A stretch of 39,020 bases of DNA from Paraburkholderia haematera (GTDB taxonomy: Bacteria; Pseudomonadota; Gammaproteobacteria; Burkholderiales; Burkholderiaceae), in assembly GCF_905220975.1 (NCBI RefSeq), contig NZ_CAJNBK010000042.1:1-39020 (forward strand), written 5' to 3'. The notes under the pieces are model-generated. The model had not been told where the DNA came from. It did no database searches and saw only the letters and a list, made by a program, of their open reading frames with translations. The number at the start of each line of letters is the position of its first letter. Positions within the stretch are counted from its first letter, which is position 1. Of this stretch, positions 15,097-23,369 are shown in pieces. A program made the translations under genes and the position numbers.

Positions 15097-16617
15097 ATGC
15101 GATTCGATCTTGGCAAGAGCTGCTTTGTCGATACCGATGTGCGTGCCGACGCGTGGGCAGTGATCGGCGCCGATCGCGCGTTGCGCTGGCAGCAGTTGGC
15201 GGAGCAGGCACACGCATGGGCCGGGCAGGCGCACGAGCACGGCTTTGCCGCGGATGTGCCGGTGATCGTGCGCGGGCACAAGGAAGCAGGTTTCTTTGTG
15301 GCGATGGCCGGGGCGCTTCTCCTTGGCGCACCGTTTGTACCGGTCGACACGATCTACCCGGATGAGCGGATGCGGCGCATTGCCAGCACGCTCGGCGCGC
15401 AGACATACTTCGACGCGCATAGCGGCCGTTTTGTGAGTCTGACCGGGCGGGGGCAAGGCGCGCAGATGGAGCCGGTCGCGGCGGCATCAGCTTCGGCTTC
15501 GGCTTCGACCCCACCGTCATTGCACGAGAAAAACCTCGCATACGTGCTGTTCACCTCCGGCACGACCGGCGAGCCGAAAGGCGTGCAAATCGGCCGCGAA
15601 AGCGTCGCCGCGCTCGCCGACTGGATGGCGGCCGACTTTGAACTCGGCGACGCACCGGTGTTCCTGAACCAGGCGCCGTTCAGCTTCGATCTATCGATGT
15701 ACGAAGTCTTTGGCACGCTCGCGCTCGGCGGCACTGCCGTCCTCGCTTCACGTGCAATGACCGCACAGGGCGCACCGTTTCTCGCCAACCTCGCCCGGCA
15801 TGGCGTGACAACCTGGGTGTCGACTCCGTCGTTCGCGCAGTTGCAGTTGCTCAATCCGCAGTTCTCGCAAGTGGGCTTGCCGGCGCTCGACACCTTCCTG
15901 TTCTGCGGCGAAGTGCTGCCGGTTGCTCTCGCGCGGCAACTCCGCCAGCGGTTTCCGGCCGCAAGGATCATCAACACCTACGGCCCGACCGAGGCGACGG
16001 TGGCGACCACCTGGATCGTCGTCGACGATGCGGTCCTGGCTCATCACGCGCGTCTGCCGATTGGCCGCGCCAAGCGCGGCGCCGAGGTTTTCGTCGATGA
16101 CGGCGAGTTGTGCATCGCTGGCGCGCACGTGATGCGTGGCTATCTGAATCGCGAAGACCTGAACGCGGCACGCATGTTCACCCATCACGGCGAGCGCGCG
16201 TTTCGCACCGGCGATCTGGGCGCGGTCGATGCCGACGGCCTGCTGTTTTGCCAGGGACGCATCGACGATCAGATCAAGATGGGCGGCTACCGGATCGAAT
16301 TGATGGAGATCGACGCGGCTTTGCGCGCGCTGCCGGATGCGGCGAGTGCCGCCGCCGTACCGTTGCGGCGCCCGGACGGCTCGGTTGCGCGGATCGTCGC
16401 GTTCGTGGCCACCGGCAGCGACGATGGCCGACTACCCGGCGCGCTGCACGACTGGAAGGCGCTGCTGGCCGCGCGCCTGCCGTCGTATATGATCCCGTCA
16501 GAATTGCTCGCGTGCCGGACCTTGCCGGTTTCGGTCAACTTCAAGATCGATCGCGTGCAGCTCGCTCAGGACTATCGCGACGTTCATGTCAACGCACAGC
16601 GCCAACACAATGGGTGA
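15097..16617 (+). CDS. dltA: DltA-like D-alanine--carrier-protein ligase
   Basis: 506 residues, the size of Bacillus DltA. Adenylation motifs in order: FTSGTTGEPKGV (A3, T153 to K161), FLNQAPFSFDLS, STPSFAQ, FLFCGEVLP, NTYGPTEATVA (A5), FRTGDLG (A7), GRIDDQIKMGGYRIEL (A8) and the catalytic Lys483 in NFKIDR (A10). FLNQAPFSFDLS, STPSFA, FLFCGEVLP and NTYGPTEATVA are close matches to Gram-positive DltA. C270 lies where the Bacillus enzymes have the Cys that favours D-alanine over the L-isomer. The reaction is ATP-dependent adenylation of the amino acid and loading onto the carrier protein encoded 8 bases upstream. A Ser/Ala repeat (15490-15507) sits in a loop before A3. The D-Ala substrate is inferred, not shown. 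Confidence 0.88.
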   Translation: MRFDLGKSCFVDTDVRADAWAVIGADRALRWQQLAEQAHAWAGQAHEHGFAADVPVIVRGHKEAGFFVAMAGALLLGAPFVPVDTIYPDERMRRIASTLGAQTYFDAHSGRFVSLTGRGQGAQMEPVAAASASASASTPPSLHEKNLAYVLFTSGTTGEPKGVQIGRESVAALADWMAADFELGDAPVFLNQAPFSFDLSMYEVFGTLALGGTAVLASRAMTAQGAPFLANLARHGVTTWVSTPSFAQLQLLNPQFSQVGLPALDTFLFCGEVLPVALARQLRQRFPAARIINTYGPTEATVATTWIVVDDAVLAHHARLPIGRAKRGAEVFVDDGELCIAGAHVMRGYLNREDLNAARMFTHHGERAFRTGDLGAVDADGLLFCQGRIDDQIKMGGYRIELMEIDAALRALPDAASAAAVPLRRPDGSVARIVAFVATGSDDGRLPGALHDWKALLAARLPSYMIPSELLACRTLPVSVNFKIDRVQLAQDYRDVHVNAQRQHNG

Positions 16618-17509
16618 TTCACACCGCTGTCAGATTCGGGAGCGGGAGCCGGTCTCGCCGCGCCGGCGCGCGCTGCTCGCCGCGGGCGCGTACGCCGCGC
16701 TCTTATACGGCTGCTCGGCACCGGGCGCCGCCGATGCCGGCGCGTTGGCGCAGGGCGTGGTCTGGCAGCCCGACGAAGATCATGCCGATCCGCGTGGCGA
16801 CTGGAATCGCCTCGGCGTGACCGATCTGCTGGTGCAATGGACAGCGGTGAACGGTACGTCGTTTCTGCCCGGCACCACGATGCAAACGGCCCAACGTCTG
16901 CCTGACTGGACACGGATTGCCGGCGAGCCGTGGGCGCGCAACGTGATCGTCGGTCTCGCCGGACGTTTCGACGAAACCGCGGCCCGTGCGCAAGCGGCGC
17001 AACTGGTCGAGCAATCGAAGCAGCTGCTGGCCGTGCGGCCGGCGGTTCACATCGACGGTTACTACTTTCCGGTTGAAGTCGATCCGACCTGGAAGGATGC
17101 CGCCGCGCTCGCGTCCTTGCTCGACAAGCTGCCGCGGCCGCTGTGGATCAGCGTCTACGACAATTCGAATATCGGAGGTCCGGCGCTGGCGGCGTGGCTG
17201 GACGGCTGGCTGCCGCACGATGTCGGTGTCTTTCTGCAGGATGGTTGCGGCGTCTATGCACGTGGCCCGGCGGCTGCGCGCGAGTATGCCGATGCACTGG
17301 CCGCACGGCTCGGCAAGGACCGCGTAAGGATCATCGCGGAGGCATTCCGTCCGGCCCAGGGCGGCGCGTTCCGCGCGGCGACGGCTGCCGAATTGTCGCC
17401 GCAATTGCTCGCGTATCGTGGCTACCGGACCTATCTGTTCGACGGGCCGCACTACGTATCGACCCAGTTGGTGCAGGATCTGCTGGGCAAGCAGCAGGCG
17501 CAGAAGTAG
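16610..17509 (+). CDS. YbcH-like lipoprotein, DUF4434-type putative glycosidase
   Basis: 299 residues. An Arg-rich start and a hydrophobic stretch end in a lipobox (LLYGC), so this is a probable lipoprotein, possibly exported by Tat (SPRRRALL). The rest reads as a TIM-barrel-like domain: VVWQPDEDHADPRGDW, DLLVQWTAVNG, HIDGYYFPVEVD, LWISVYDNSN, VGVFLQDGCG, IIAEAFR. This resembles DUF4434-type proteins such as E. coli YbcH, encoded beside nfrAB. Acidic residues on predicted strand ends could be catalytic. As the last gene of the operon it may trim or release polymer, as PelA, PslG or AlgL do in other systems. The start at 16610 gives an 8-base overlap with the ligase gene; ATG 16586 is an alternative. 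Confidence 0.7.
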   Translation: MGDSHRCQIREREPVSPRRRALLAAGAYAALLYGCSAPGAADAGALAQGVVWQPDEDHADPRGDWNRLGVTDLLVQWTAVNGTSFLPGTTMQTAQRLPDWTRIAGEPWARNVIVGLAGRFDETAARAQAAQLVEQSKQLLAVRPAVHIDGYYFPVEVDPTWKDAAALASLLDKLPRPLWISVYDNSNIGGPALAAWLDGWLPHDVGVFLQDGCGVYARGPAAAREYADALAARLGKDRVRIIAEAFRPAQGGAFRAATAAELSPQLLAYRGYRTYLFDGPHYVSTQLVQDLLGKQQAQK

Positions 17510-17573
17510 GGCGCCTGCTTGCCGATGCGCAGGAAGTAGACCGCCCGCAGGTGTGCAAAAAGTAGACCGCCTG
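17503..17573 (+). repeat. Three imperfect direct repeats between convergent genes
   Basis: AAGTAGACCGCC-like sequence occurs at about 17504, 17534 and 17560, the first copy overlapping the stop codon of the upstream gene. The spacing is 30 then 26 bases. No T-run follows, so it is not a standard terminator. It may be a small duplication. Confidence 0.5.
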
Positions 17574-17580
17574 TCGACAC

Positions 17581-18198
17581 TCAGCGCAACTGCGTCACTG
17601 CCAGCAGCAACACCATGCTGCCGATCGCGCCATCCAGCACGCGCCACGCGCTCGCCCGGCGAAACAGCGGCGCCAGCGCACGGGCGCCGTAACCCAGACC
17701 GATAAACCAGACCCCGCTCACCGCCATCGCGCCGAGCGCGAACGCCACCCGTGCGCCGGCAGGTTCGCGTGCGCCCGCCGTGCCGATCAGCAGGAAGGTG
17801 TCGAGATACACGTGCGGATTGAGCCACGTGAAGGCCAAAGTCATCAGAATGATCGGCATGGCACGCTGCGCGGGTCCCGCGCCGCTCGCATTGGCGTCCA
17901 GCACCGCGTGGCCGGGCCGCACGGCGCGGCGCAGCGCGTTGACGCCGAACCACGCCAGATAAGCGAGCCCCACATACAGCATCGCGTGGACGAACACGGG
18001 ATAGCGCTCCACCAGAACCGAGGCGCCCCCCACCCCCGCGCCGATCAGAATGAAGTCCGACAGCGCACACAGCGCGACGATCTTGCCGACGTGCGAGCGC
18101 ATGATGCCCTGACGCAGCACAAAGGCGTTCTGCGCGCCGATCGTCACGATCAGCGACGCGCACAGGGCGGCACCGTGGGAAAAAGACAGCCAGTTCAT
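17581..18198 (-). CDS. argO: LysE/ArgO-family amino acid exporter
   Basis: 205 residues with about six hydrophobic helices and the conserved N-terminal GAQNAFVLRQG of the LysE/ArgO family, plus the internal FTWLNPHVYLDTFLL signature. These inner-membrane proteins export arginine and lysine. It is transcribed divergently from an ArgP-type regulator, 97 bases away, the standard argO-argP or lysE-lysG arrangement. Substrate assignment to arginine or lysine rests on that pairing. Confidence 0.9.
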   Translation of the reverse strand: MNWLSFSHGAALCASLIVTIGAQNAFVLRQGIMRSHVGKIVALCALSDFILIGAGVGGASVLVERYPVFVHAMLYVGLAYLAWFGVNALRRAVRPGHAVLDANASGAGPAQRAMPIILMTLAFTWLNPHVYLDTFLLIGTAGAREPAGARVAFALGAMAVSGVWFIGLGYGARALAPLFRRASAWRVLDGAIGSMVLLLAVTQLR

Positions 18199-18272
18199 AA
18201 TCGATCCAGTAGACGGGGGAAGCGAACGAGGCTAGTCTGCGGTTTTGCTGATCGTAAGAGAAGCTAATTCAC

Positions 18273-18286
18273 TTAATGCCGATTAA
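18273..18286. promoter_or_regulatory. Inverted repeat in the argO-argP intergenic region
   Basis: TTAAT-GCCG-ATTAA is a perfect dyad immediately before the ribosome site (AAGGAG, 18285-18290) of the regulator gene. LysR-type regulators often bind such AT-rich dyads in divergent promoters. The position this close to the start suggests autorepression. No binding data are implied. Confidence 0.45.
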
Positions 18287-18295
18287 GGAGCGCTA

Positions 18296-19189
18296 ATGCT
18301 CGACTATGCGTTGCTCGACGCACTGGCCGCCGTGGTGCGGCACGGTTCGTTCGACCGGGCGGCCAGCGAACTGAATGTGACGCCTTCAGCCGTATCCCAG
18401 CGGGTCAAGCTGCTGGAGGAGCGGGTAGGGAGTGTGCTCGTGAAGCGCGGCCAGCCGTGTGTCGCGACCACCTCGGGTGCGCTGCTGTGCCGTCATACCG
18501 AACGCGTGCTGTTGCTGGAAGCGGAACTCACCGGCCGGCTGCCGGCGCTGCCCGGCGCGCTGGTGGAGCCGTGGCCCGCGTTGCGCGTGGCGGTCAACGA
18601 CGACAGCGTGGGCACCTGGTTTATCGACGCGGTGGCGCAGTTCTGCGTGGAACGGGAGATGCTGCTCGATCTGGTGATCGACGACCAGGACCACACCGCG
18701 CAGCGGATTCGCGATGGCAGCGTGCAAGGCGCGGTCACCACACAAGCCGAGCCGGTGCAGGGCTGCCGCTCGACGCGCCTCGGCCGGATGCGCTATCTGG
18801 CGGTCTGCACGCCGGCGTTTCGCGCGCGCCATTTTGCCGATGGCGTGACGCGCGAGTCGCTGCGGCGGGCGCCGTGCGTCGATTTCAATCCGAAGGATCA
18901 GTTGCAGAAGCGCTTCATGCGCCGCATCACGCGGGCCGAACTGGACCCGCCCTTGCACTGGATTCCGCACGTTGCCGGTTTCTTGCGCGCCTGCGTAACC
19001 GGCCTCGGCTGGGGCATGTGCCCGGAACGCATGATCGCGCCGCATCTGGCCAGCGGCGAGCTGGTGGACATGGCGCCCGGCAAGCATATCGACGTCGATC
19101 TCTACTGGCAGAGCTGGCGATTGTCGATCGGCTGGCTCGACGATTTCAGCGCGGTGCTGCGCAAACGGGCGACGGAGTTTCTCGATTGA
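18296..19189 (+). CDS. argP: ArgP/LysG-type LysR-family regulator
   Basis: 297 residues. The winged-helix domain is at the N-terminus (LAAVVRHGSFDRAASELNVT, then PSAVSQRVKLLEERVG) and a periplasmic-binding-protein-like effector domain follows. The ArgP family typically has this length and these N-terminal residues. In E. coli ArgP activates argO when arginine is high. A strong AAGGAG ribosome site lies 5 bases before the ATG. It should control the divergent exporter. Confidence 0.88.
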   Translation: MLDYALLDALAAVVRHGSFDRAASELNVTPSAVSQRVKLLEERVGSVLVKRGQPCVATTSGALLCRHTERVLLLEAELTGRLPALPGALVEPWPALRVAVNDDSVGTWFIDAVAQFCVEREMLLDLVIDDQDHTAQRIRDGSVQGAVTTQAEPVQGCRSTRLGRMRYLAVCTPAFRARHFADGVTRESLRRAPCVDFNPKDQLQKRFMRRITRAELDPPLHWIPHVAGFLRACVTGLGWGMCPERMIAPHLASGELVDMAPGKHIDVDLYWQSWRLSIGWLDDFSAVLRKRATEFLD

Positions 19190-19211
19190 CGGAGGCCGCT
19201 GCCGCCCCACG

Positions 19212-20708
19212 CTAGCGGCGCGTCGGCCACTGCTTGTACTCGATGCGTACGCCGCCAGCGCTCGCTCGCGCCGCGTAAGTGTCGACCACCTGATGCACGT
19301 CGTGGTCGATATGATCGGCGTGAGTTGCATCGAGAATCAAGGTCGCCCCTGACGGAATCTGCCCGAGATAGTGCTTCAGTTGCGGTGTGCAGAAGAAGGT
19401 CGCGCTCTTGCGCAGGCTCAGTAGATAAAAGTCGCCATCTTGCGTAAAACTCAGCACGCGGCGGAAGTTGCGCTCGACGACCAGCACCACGCTCAATGCG
19501 AAGCCGATCGCGATGCCGATCAGCAGGTCGGTCGCCAGCACGCCCGCGATGGTGCCGATGAACGGCACGGCCTGGGCGACCCCCGCCCTCCCCATCGACA
19601 CGAACATTTGCGGCTTGGCGAGCTTATAGCCGGTATGAATCAGGATCGCCGCTAGGCTCGCGAGCGGAATCAGATTGATCACGTGGGTCAGCGCGAGGCA
19701 GGCGATCAGCAGCATGACGCCGTGCGTCATGCAAGACAGGCGGCTGCGCGCACCAGCGTGCACGTTGGCCGCGCTGCGTACCACCACGGCGGTGACCGGC
19801 AAGGCGCCGAGCAGCCCGGCAAGCAGATTGCCGACGCCTTGTGCCTTCAGTTCGCGATTGGGTGCCGCCTTTTGATGGCTCGGGTCGATCTGTTCGAGTG
19901 CCTCGAGACTCAGCAAGGTCTCCAGGCTGGCGACAATCGCGATCACCATGGCCACGCGCCACACATCGGGATTGCTCCACTGGGTGAGATCGGGAAACGT
20001 GAATGCCTGACTGAGGGTATCCCACGAGCCGAGCAGCGGCATGGCGACACGTTGTGCGGAGGCGAGTGCCAGTTCCGGCGCGAATGTCTCGACGAGCGCG
20101 ACGGCGGCGATGCCGAAAGATACCACCGCGAGCGGTGCGGGGATTGCGCGCACGAGCGTAAAAGCGCGCAATGCCGGCATTTCCCACGCGAACAGAATCG
20201 CCAACGACGCGAGCGCTAGTAGGGGTATCGCGGCCGAAATACCGCCATTGACCAGACCCGCCGCCAGAGGGAGTTGATTCAGGATCAGCAGAATGCCGAT
20301 TGCGGCAAGCATGCCGTTGATCACGGGTGCCGGCACATAGCTCGCCAATCTGCCGGCACGCAGGAAACCGAACACCCATTGCAGGGCGCCCGCGAGTACC
20401 AGTGCGCCCAGAAACGCGGAGAAGCTGCCGAGCGTGGCAAGCGCCTGCACGACGATCACGACAAGGCCGGCGGCCGGGCCGCTGACACTCAGTCGCGAAC
20501 CGCTTAGCAGTGCTACCACGAGGCCGCCGATCACGCCGGCGAGAATGCCGGCAAATGGTGCGACGCTCGAGGCTGTTGCAATGCCCAGACATAGCGGCAG
20601 CGCGATCAGGAAGACGCTGATGCCGGCCAGCAGATCGGTGCGCCAGGTTGATGCCGGGTTGGCTCGTGCGGGCGGGATATGAGGTGGGGTGGCGTGAACT
20701 TGCGTCAT
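19212..20708 (-). CDS. SulP-family anion/bicarbonate transporter with C-terminal STAS-like domain
   Basis: 498 residues from ATG 20708, chosen for the GAGG at about 20720; an in-frame ATG at 20771 lacks a ribosome site. About ten to twelve membrane helices begin with DLLAGISVFLIALPLCLGIA, the SulP hallmark. NGMLAAIGILLILNQLP, ASLETLLSLEALEQIDP and the NRELKAQGVGNLLAGLLGALP motif are typical of this family. A short C-terminal cytoplasmic part (TLILDATHADHIDHDV) looks like a STAS domain. Because a beta-carbonic anhydrase gene lies just upstream on the same strand, bicarbonate is the likeliest substrate, although sulfate cannot be excluded. Confidence 0.88.
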   Translation of the reverse strand: MTQVHATPPHIPPARANPASTWRTDLLAGISVFLIALPLCLGIATASSVAPFAGILAGVIGGLVVALLSGSRLSVSGPAAGLVVIVVQALATLGSFSAFLGALVLAGALQWVFGFLRAGRLASYVPAPVINGMLAAIGILLILNQLPLAAGLVNGGISAAIPLLALASLAILFAWEMPALRAFTLVRAIPAPLAVVSFGIAAVALVETFAPELALASAQRVAMPLLGSWDTLSQAFTFPDLTQWSNPDVWRVAMVIAIVASLETLLSLEALEQIDPSHQKAAPNRELKAQGVGNLLAGLLGALPVTAVVVRSAANVHAGARSRLSCMTHGVMLLIACLALTHVINLIPLASLAAILIHTGYKLAKPQMFVSMGRAGVAQAVPFIGTIAGVLATDLLIGIAIGFALSVVLVVERNFRRVLSFTQDGDFYLLSLRKSATFFCTPQLKHYLGQIPSGATLILDATHADHIDHDVHQVVDTYAARASAGGVRIEYKQWPTRR

Positions 20709-20793
20709 CGGTAGACTTGCCTCGAAGCTGGAAATGGAGCGCGGCGCCTGCAGCACAGGCGAATCGCGCATTGGACGAGTGAGTTGCGGGCGC

Positions 20794-21420
20794 TCAACCG
20801 GCCGCTTCGTGGGCGTCGGCGGTTTCGTTGAGTGCCCACTCCGGGTGGGCCAGCGCTTTCAGGCGGCCGTCGTGCATTGAAAATATCCAGCCGTGAATCT
20901 GCACGTGCGGTTGCGCGCTTTGAACCAGCGGCATCGCATGCAGCGCTTGCACCTGGGCCAGCACGTTGAGTTCGGCGAGCCGGTCAGCGCGTTCGCCGAA
21001 ACCCTGCAGCAGACGGAGTTCCGCTGCATGCAGCGCGGCTAACCGGCGAATCGGGTCGATGCGGCGATTGACGTTAGGCAGCGCGGCCGCCGGCGGTCGC
21101 AGCGCAGCTTGTACACCGCCACAGCAATGATGGCCGCATACTACGATGTGCTGCACGCGCAGGACGACGATCGCATATTCGAGCACGCTCGCGAGACTGT
21201 CGTCGTGTTCGCCGACCAGGTTCGCGATGTTGCGATGAACGAAGATCTCACCGGGCATGGCGCGGGTAACGGCTTCGGGTACGCGGCTGTCGGAGCAGCC
21301 GATCCACAACACGTTGGGTCGCTGGTTGCTGGCGAGCCGCTGGAAGTAGGCGGGATCGCGAATGCTGATTTCGTCGGACCAGGCGAGGTTTTCGACCAGC
21401 ATGCGTTGGGGGTAGGTCAT
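20794..21420 (-). CDS. can: Beta-class carbonic anhydrase
   Basis: 208 residues from ATG 21420, which follows a good AAGGAG ribosome site. The zinc site is intact: C42, D44 and R46 in CSDSR, then H97 and C100 in GHHCCGG. PGEIFVHRNIANLV, also typical, sits between them. The enzyme interconverts carbon dioxide and bicarbonate in the cytoplasm. Stop and next start are about 85 bases apart, so co-transcription with the SulP transporter is likely, giving a bicarbonate uptake and conversion pair. The middle Ser of the usual GHSxCGG motif is His here, a mild variation. Confidence 0.93.
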   Translation of the reverse strand: MTYPQRMLVENLAWSDEISIRDPAYFQRLASNQRPNVLWIGCSDSRVPEAVTRAMPGEIFVHRNIANLVGEHDDSLASVLEYAIVVLRVQHIVVCGHHCCGGVQAALRPPAAALPNVNRRIDPIRRLAALHAAELRLLQGFGERADRLAELNVLAQVQALHAMPLVQSAQPHVQIHGWIFSMHDGRLKALAHPEWALNETADAHEAAG

Positions 21421-21448
21421 CGGTGCTCCTTGTGTCGTCGCGTTTGCT

Positions 21449-21751
21449 TCAGTCCGTGCTGGCCCAGTAACGCTCCAGAATCTGGTGGCGCGCGCGGTTC
21501 GCATCGATTGTGCGCTGGCTCGGTGGATAATCGGCCTCGGTGGTTGGGATGGTTCCCTCGCGGCGCGCGTCTATGAGCTCCTGGCGGACCTGCGCGCGTG
21601 TCTTGCCGATTGGCCGCGATTGCGCGGCAGGCACGTACTGCGACGACTGTGAGGCGGCTAGCGCGGAGACGCTCTGGTCGTTGTCGGCGAGCACGGACGT
21701 GGATAGCACGCTCATGAAGATGACAGCTAGCGCAATTCGCTTCGATTTCAT
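21449..21751 (-). CDS. DUF4148-family small periplasmic protein
   Basis: 100 residues with a Sec signal peptide (MKSKRIALAVIFMSVL, cleavage near VLA-DN). The mature part carries TRAQVRQELIDARREGTIPT and TEADYPPSQRTIDANR, the DUF4148 pattern common in Burkholderiaceae. Its function is unknown. A copper-box-like site lies upstream at 21843-21856, and the CusRS-like genes lie immediately beyond, suggesting metal-responsive expression. Confidence 0.85.
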   Translation of the reverse strand: MKSKRIALAVIFMSVLSTSVLADNDQSVSALAASQSSQYVPAAQSRPIGKTRAQVRQELIDARREGTIPTTEADYPPSQRTIDANRARHQILERYWASTD

Positions 21752-21842
21752 ATCCCTCTCCGTAAATGATTGGCATGCCGAAGTTGTCTTCAGGCATGAC
21801 TCATTCTGCGGGGAGAGGCATGATGCGGCCGTGATCGCGGGA

Positions 21843-21856
21843 TGATAAATCTGTCA
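21843..21856. promoter_or_regulatory. Copper-box-like site upstream of the DUF4148 gene
   Basis: TGATAAATCTGTCA fits TGAY-N6-GTCA, one mismatch from the TGAC-N6-GTCA core of the CusR/PcoR copper box. It lies about 95 bases upstream of the start of the DUF4148 gene ending at 21449, and just downstream of the sensor kinase gene. Confidence 0.45.
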
Positions 21857-21863
21857 TTTATCT

Positions 21864-23369
21864 CTATTTTTCGCGTCGCTTCTGACTGCTGCCGCGTTGC
21901 CCCCTTAGCGTCGACAGAATGGTCCGCCTTCTTGGGAACCGTAGGCTGAACGTGGTGCGCGTGTGCGGGATGCTCTCGACGCTGCATTCGCCACGGTGCT
22001 CGTTCATGATCGACTTGACGATGGCGAGTCCGAGGCCGGTTCCGCGCGCCGAGTTATAGCGCGCGGGGTCGACGCGATAGAACCGGTCGAAGATGCGCTC
22101 CAGGTGCGGTTCCGCGATACCGGCGCCGCTATCGGATACAGAGAGCTGGGCATAGCCAAGCCCCTCGGCGCAATCAAGCTCGACTGTGCTGCCGCGTGGC
22201 GCGTGGGCCAATGCGTTCGAGACCAGATTGCTCAGCGCGCGCTGGACGAGCAACACATCGCCTTCGAAGCTCGCGTTGCCCTTCACGATGATCTCCACGC
22301 CGGCGTCTGCGGCCATGCTCTCGTAGTAGCCGGCGACACGCAGTGCTTCGTTGCGCGCGCTGACCTGCTGTAAAGACAGGCAGCGTTGCGCGCTGTCGGC
22401 GCGAGCGAGGAACAGCATGCTGTCGATCAGGCGCGAAAGCCGCTGGAATTCATCCACGCTCGACTCGATTACCGCACGGTAATCGTCCGCGGAACGGGGT
22501 TGCGAGAGCGCGACTTGCGCTTCGGCCAGCAGGTTGGTGAGCGGCGTCCGCATGTCGTGTGCCAGGTCGGATGAAAACTGCGTGAGACGGGTGAAGGATT
22601 CGTGCAGTCGCGCCAGCATGCGGTTGAAGGCGTGGCTCAACTCCTTGAGTTCGCCCGGCATGTCACGCTCGGGCAACGGTCGTGCGAGACGGCTGCTGGA
22701 GATCTGTTCGGCACGGGCAGTCAGGCGGGCCAGCGGGCGCAGTCCGAAACGCGCGGTCCACCACGCCAGCAGCGCGTTCACCAGCGCACCGATTACGCTG
22801 ACGAACAGCACGTTGAGCGCGTAGGCGCGAAGCAAGGTTCCCTCGGCGGTGGCGTCGTATTGGACGACCACGCGCACGCGCGTGCCGGATTGGCCGCCGA
22901 GCGGCGCCATTGCTACCAGAAAGCGCATCGGCTTGCCGTCCACCGTCACTTGCACGGGGGCGAGACCGGCACGTACCGCGAGCGTCTCGGCGTTCGGCCA
23001 GTAACCGTGAGTGCGGGTGAGCGGCGCCTCGTGTTCATCGAATAGTGCGATGTCCAGATTCTGATGACCGCGCAACGGGTTGTACCAGACATCACGATTG
23101 GCGCGGATCGCGTCGACTCCGGGCATGGTCTGCAGGCTCAGCTGCAGGGTGGCGAGGGTCGCTGTCATCTCGCGAGCCGAGGTCGAGTCGATTCGCGTCT
23201 TCAGGCCGTGGTACAGCAACACGCCGTTGAAGACGAGCAATAGCGAGGTCGATACGGCGAACAGAACCGATAGCCGGCCTCTCAGGGTGCGCGGCATGAG
23301 CGGCGTGAACGATTTGCTCAATCGCTGTGCCGCTGACGCCAGGGTCGCGAGACCTGGATGCCGCTTCAT
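21864..23369 (-). CDS. cusS: Heavy-metal sensor histidine kinase, CusS-like
   Basis: 501 residues: an N-terminal membrane helix (about 32-54), a periplasmic sensor of about 120 residues, a second membrane helix (about 185-210), a HAMP linker, the phospho-acceptor H271 in LAHDMRTPLTNLL, and an ATPase domain with N-box (LSNLVSNALAHA), DSGAGI and GTGLGLAIVKSIM. This layout matches the CusS/IrlS/CopS family of metal sensors. The start overlaps the stop of the response regulator gene (ATGA), so the two are coupled. The metal is not determined; copper is suggested by the box-like sites nearby. Confidence 0.9.
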   Translation of the reverse strand: MKRHPGLATLASAAQRLSKSFTPLMPRTLRGRLSVLFAVSTSLLLVFNGVLLYHGLKTRIDSTSAREMTATLATLQLSLQTMPGVDAIRANRDVWYNPLRGHQNLDIALFDEHEAPLTRTHGYWPNAETLAVRAGLAPVQVTVDGKPMRFLVAMAPLGGQSGTRVRVVVQYDATAEGTLLRAYALNVLFVSVIGALVNALLAWWTARFGLRPLARLTARAEQISSSRLARPLPERDMPGELKELSHAFNRMLARLHESFTRLTQFSSDLAHDMRTPLTNLLAEAQVALSQPRSADDYRAVIESSVDEFQRLSRLIDSMLFLARADSAQRCLSLQQVSARNEALRVAGYYESMAADAGVEIIVKGNASFEGDVLLVQRALSNLVSNALAHAPRGSTVELDCAEGLGYAQLSVSDSGAGIAEPHLERIFDRFYRVDPARYNSARGTGLGLAIVKSIMNEHRGECSVESIPHTRTTFSLRFPRRRTILSTLRGQRGSSQKRREK

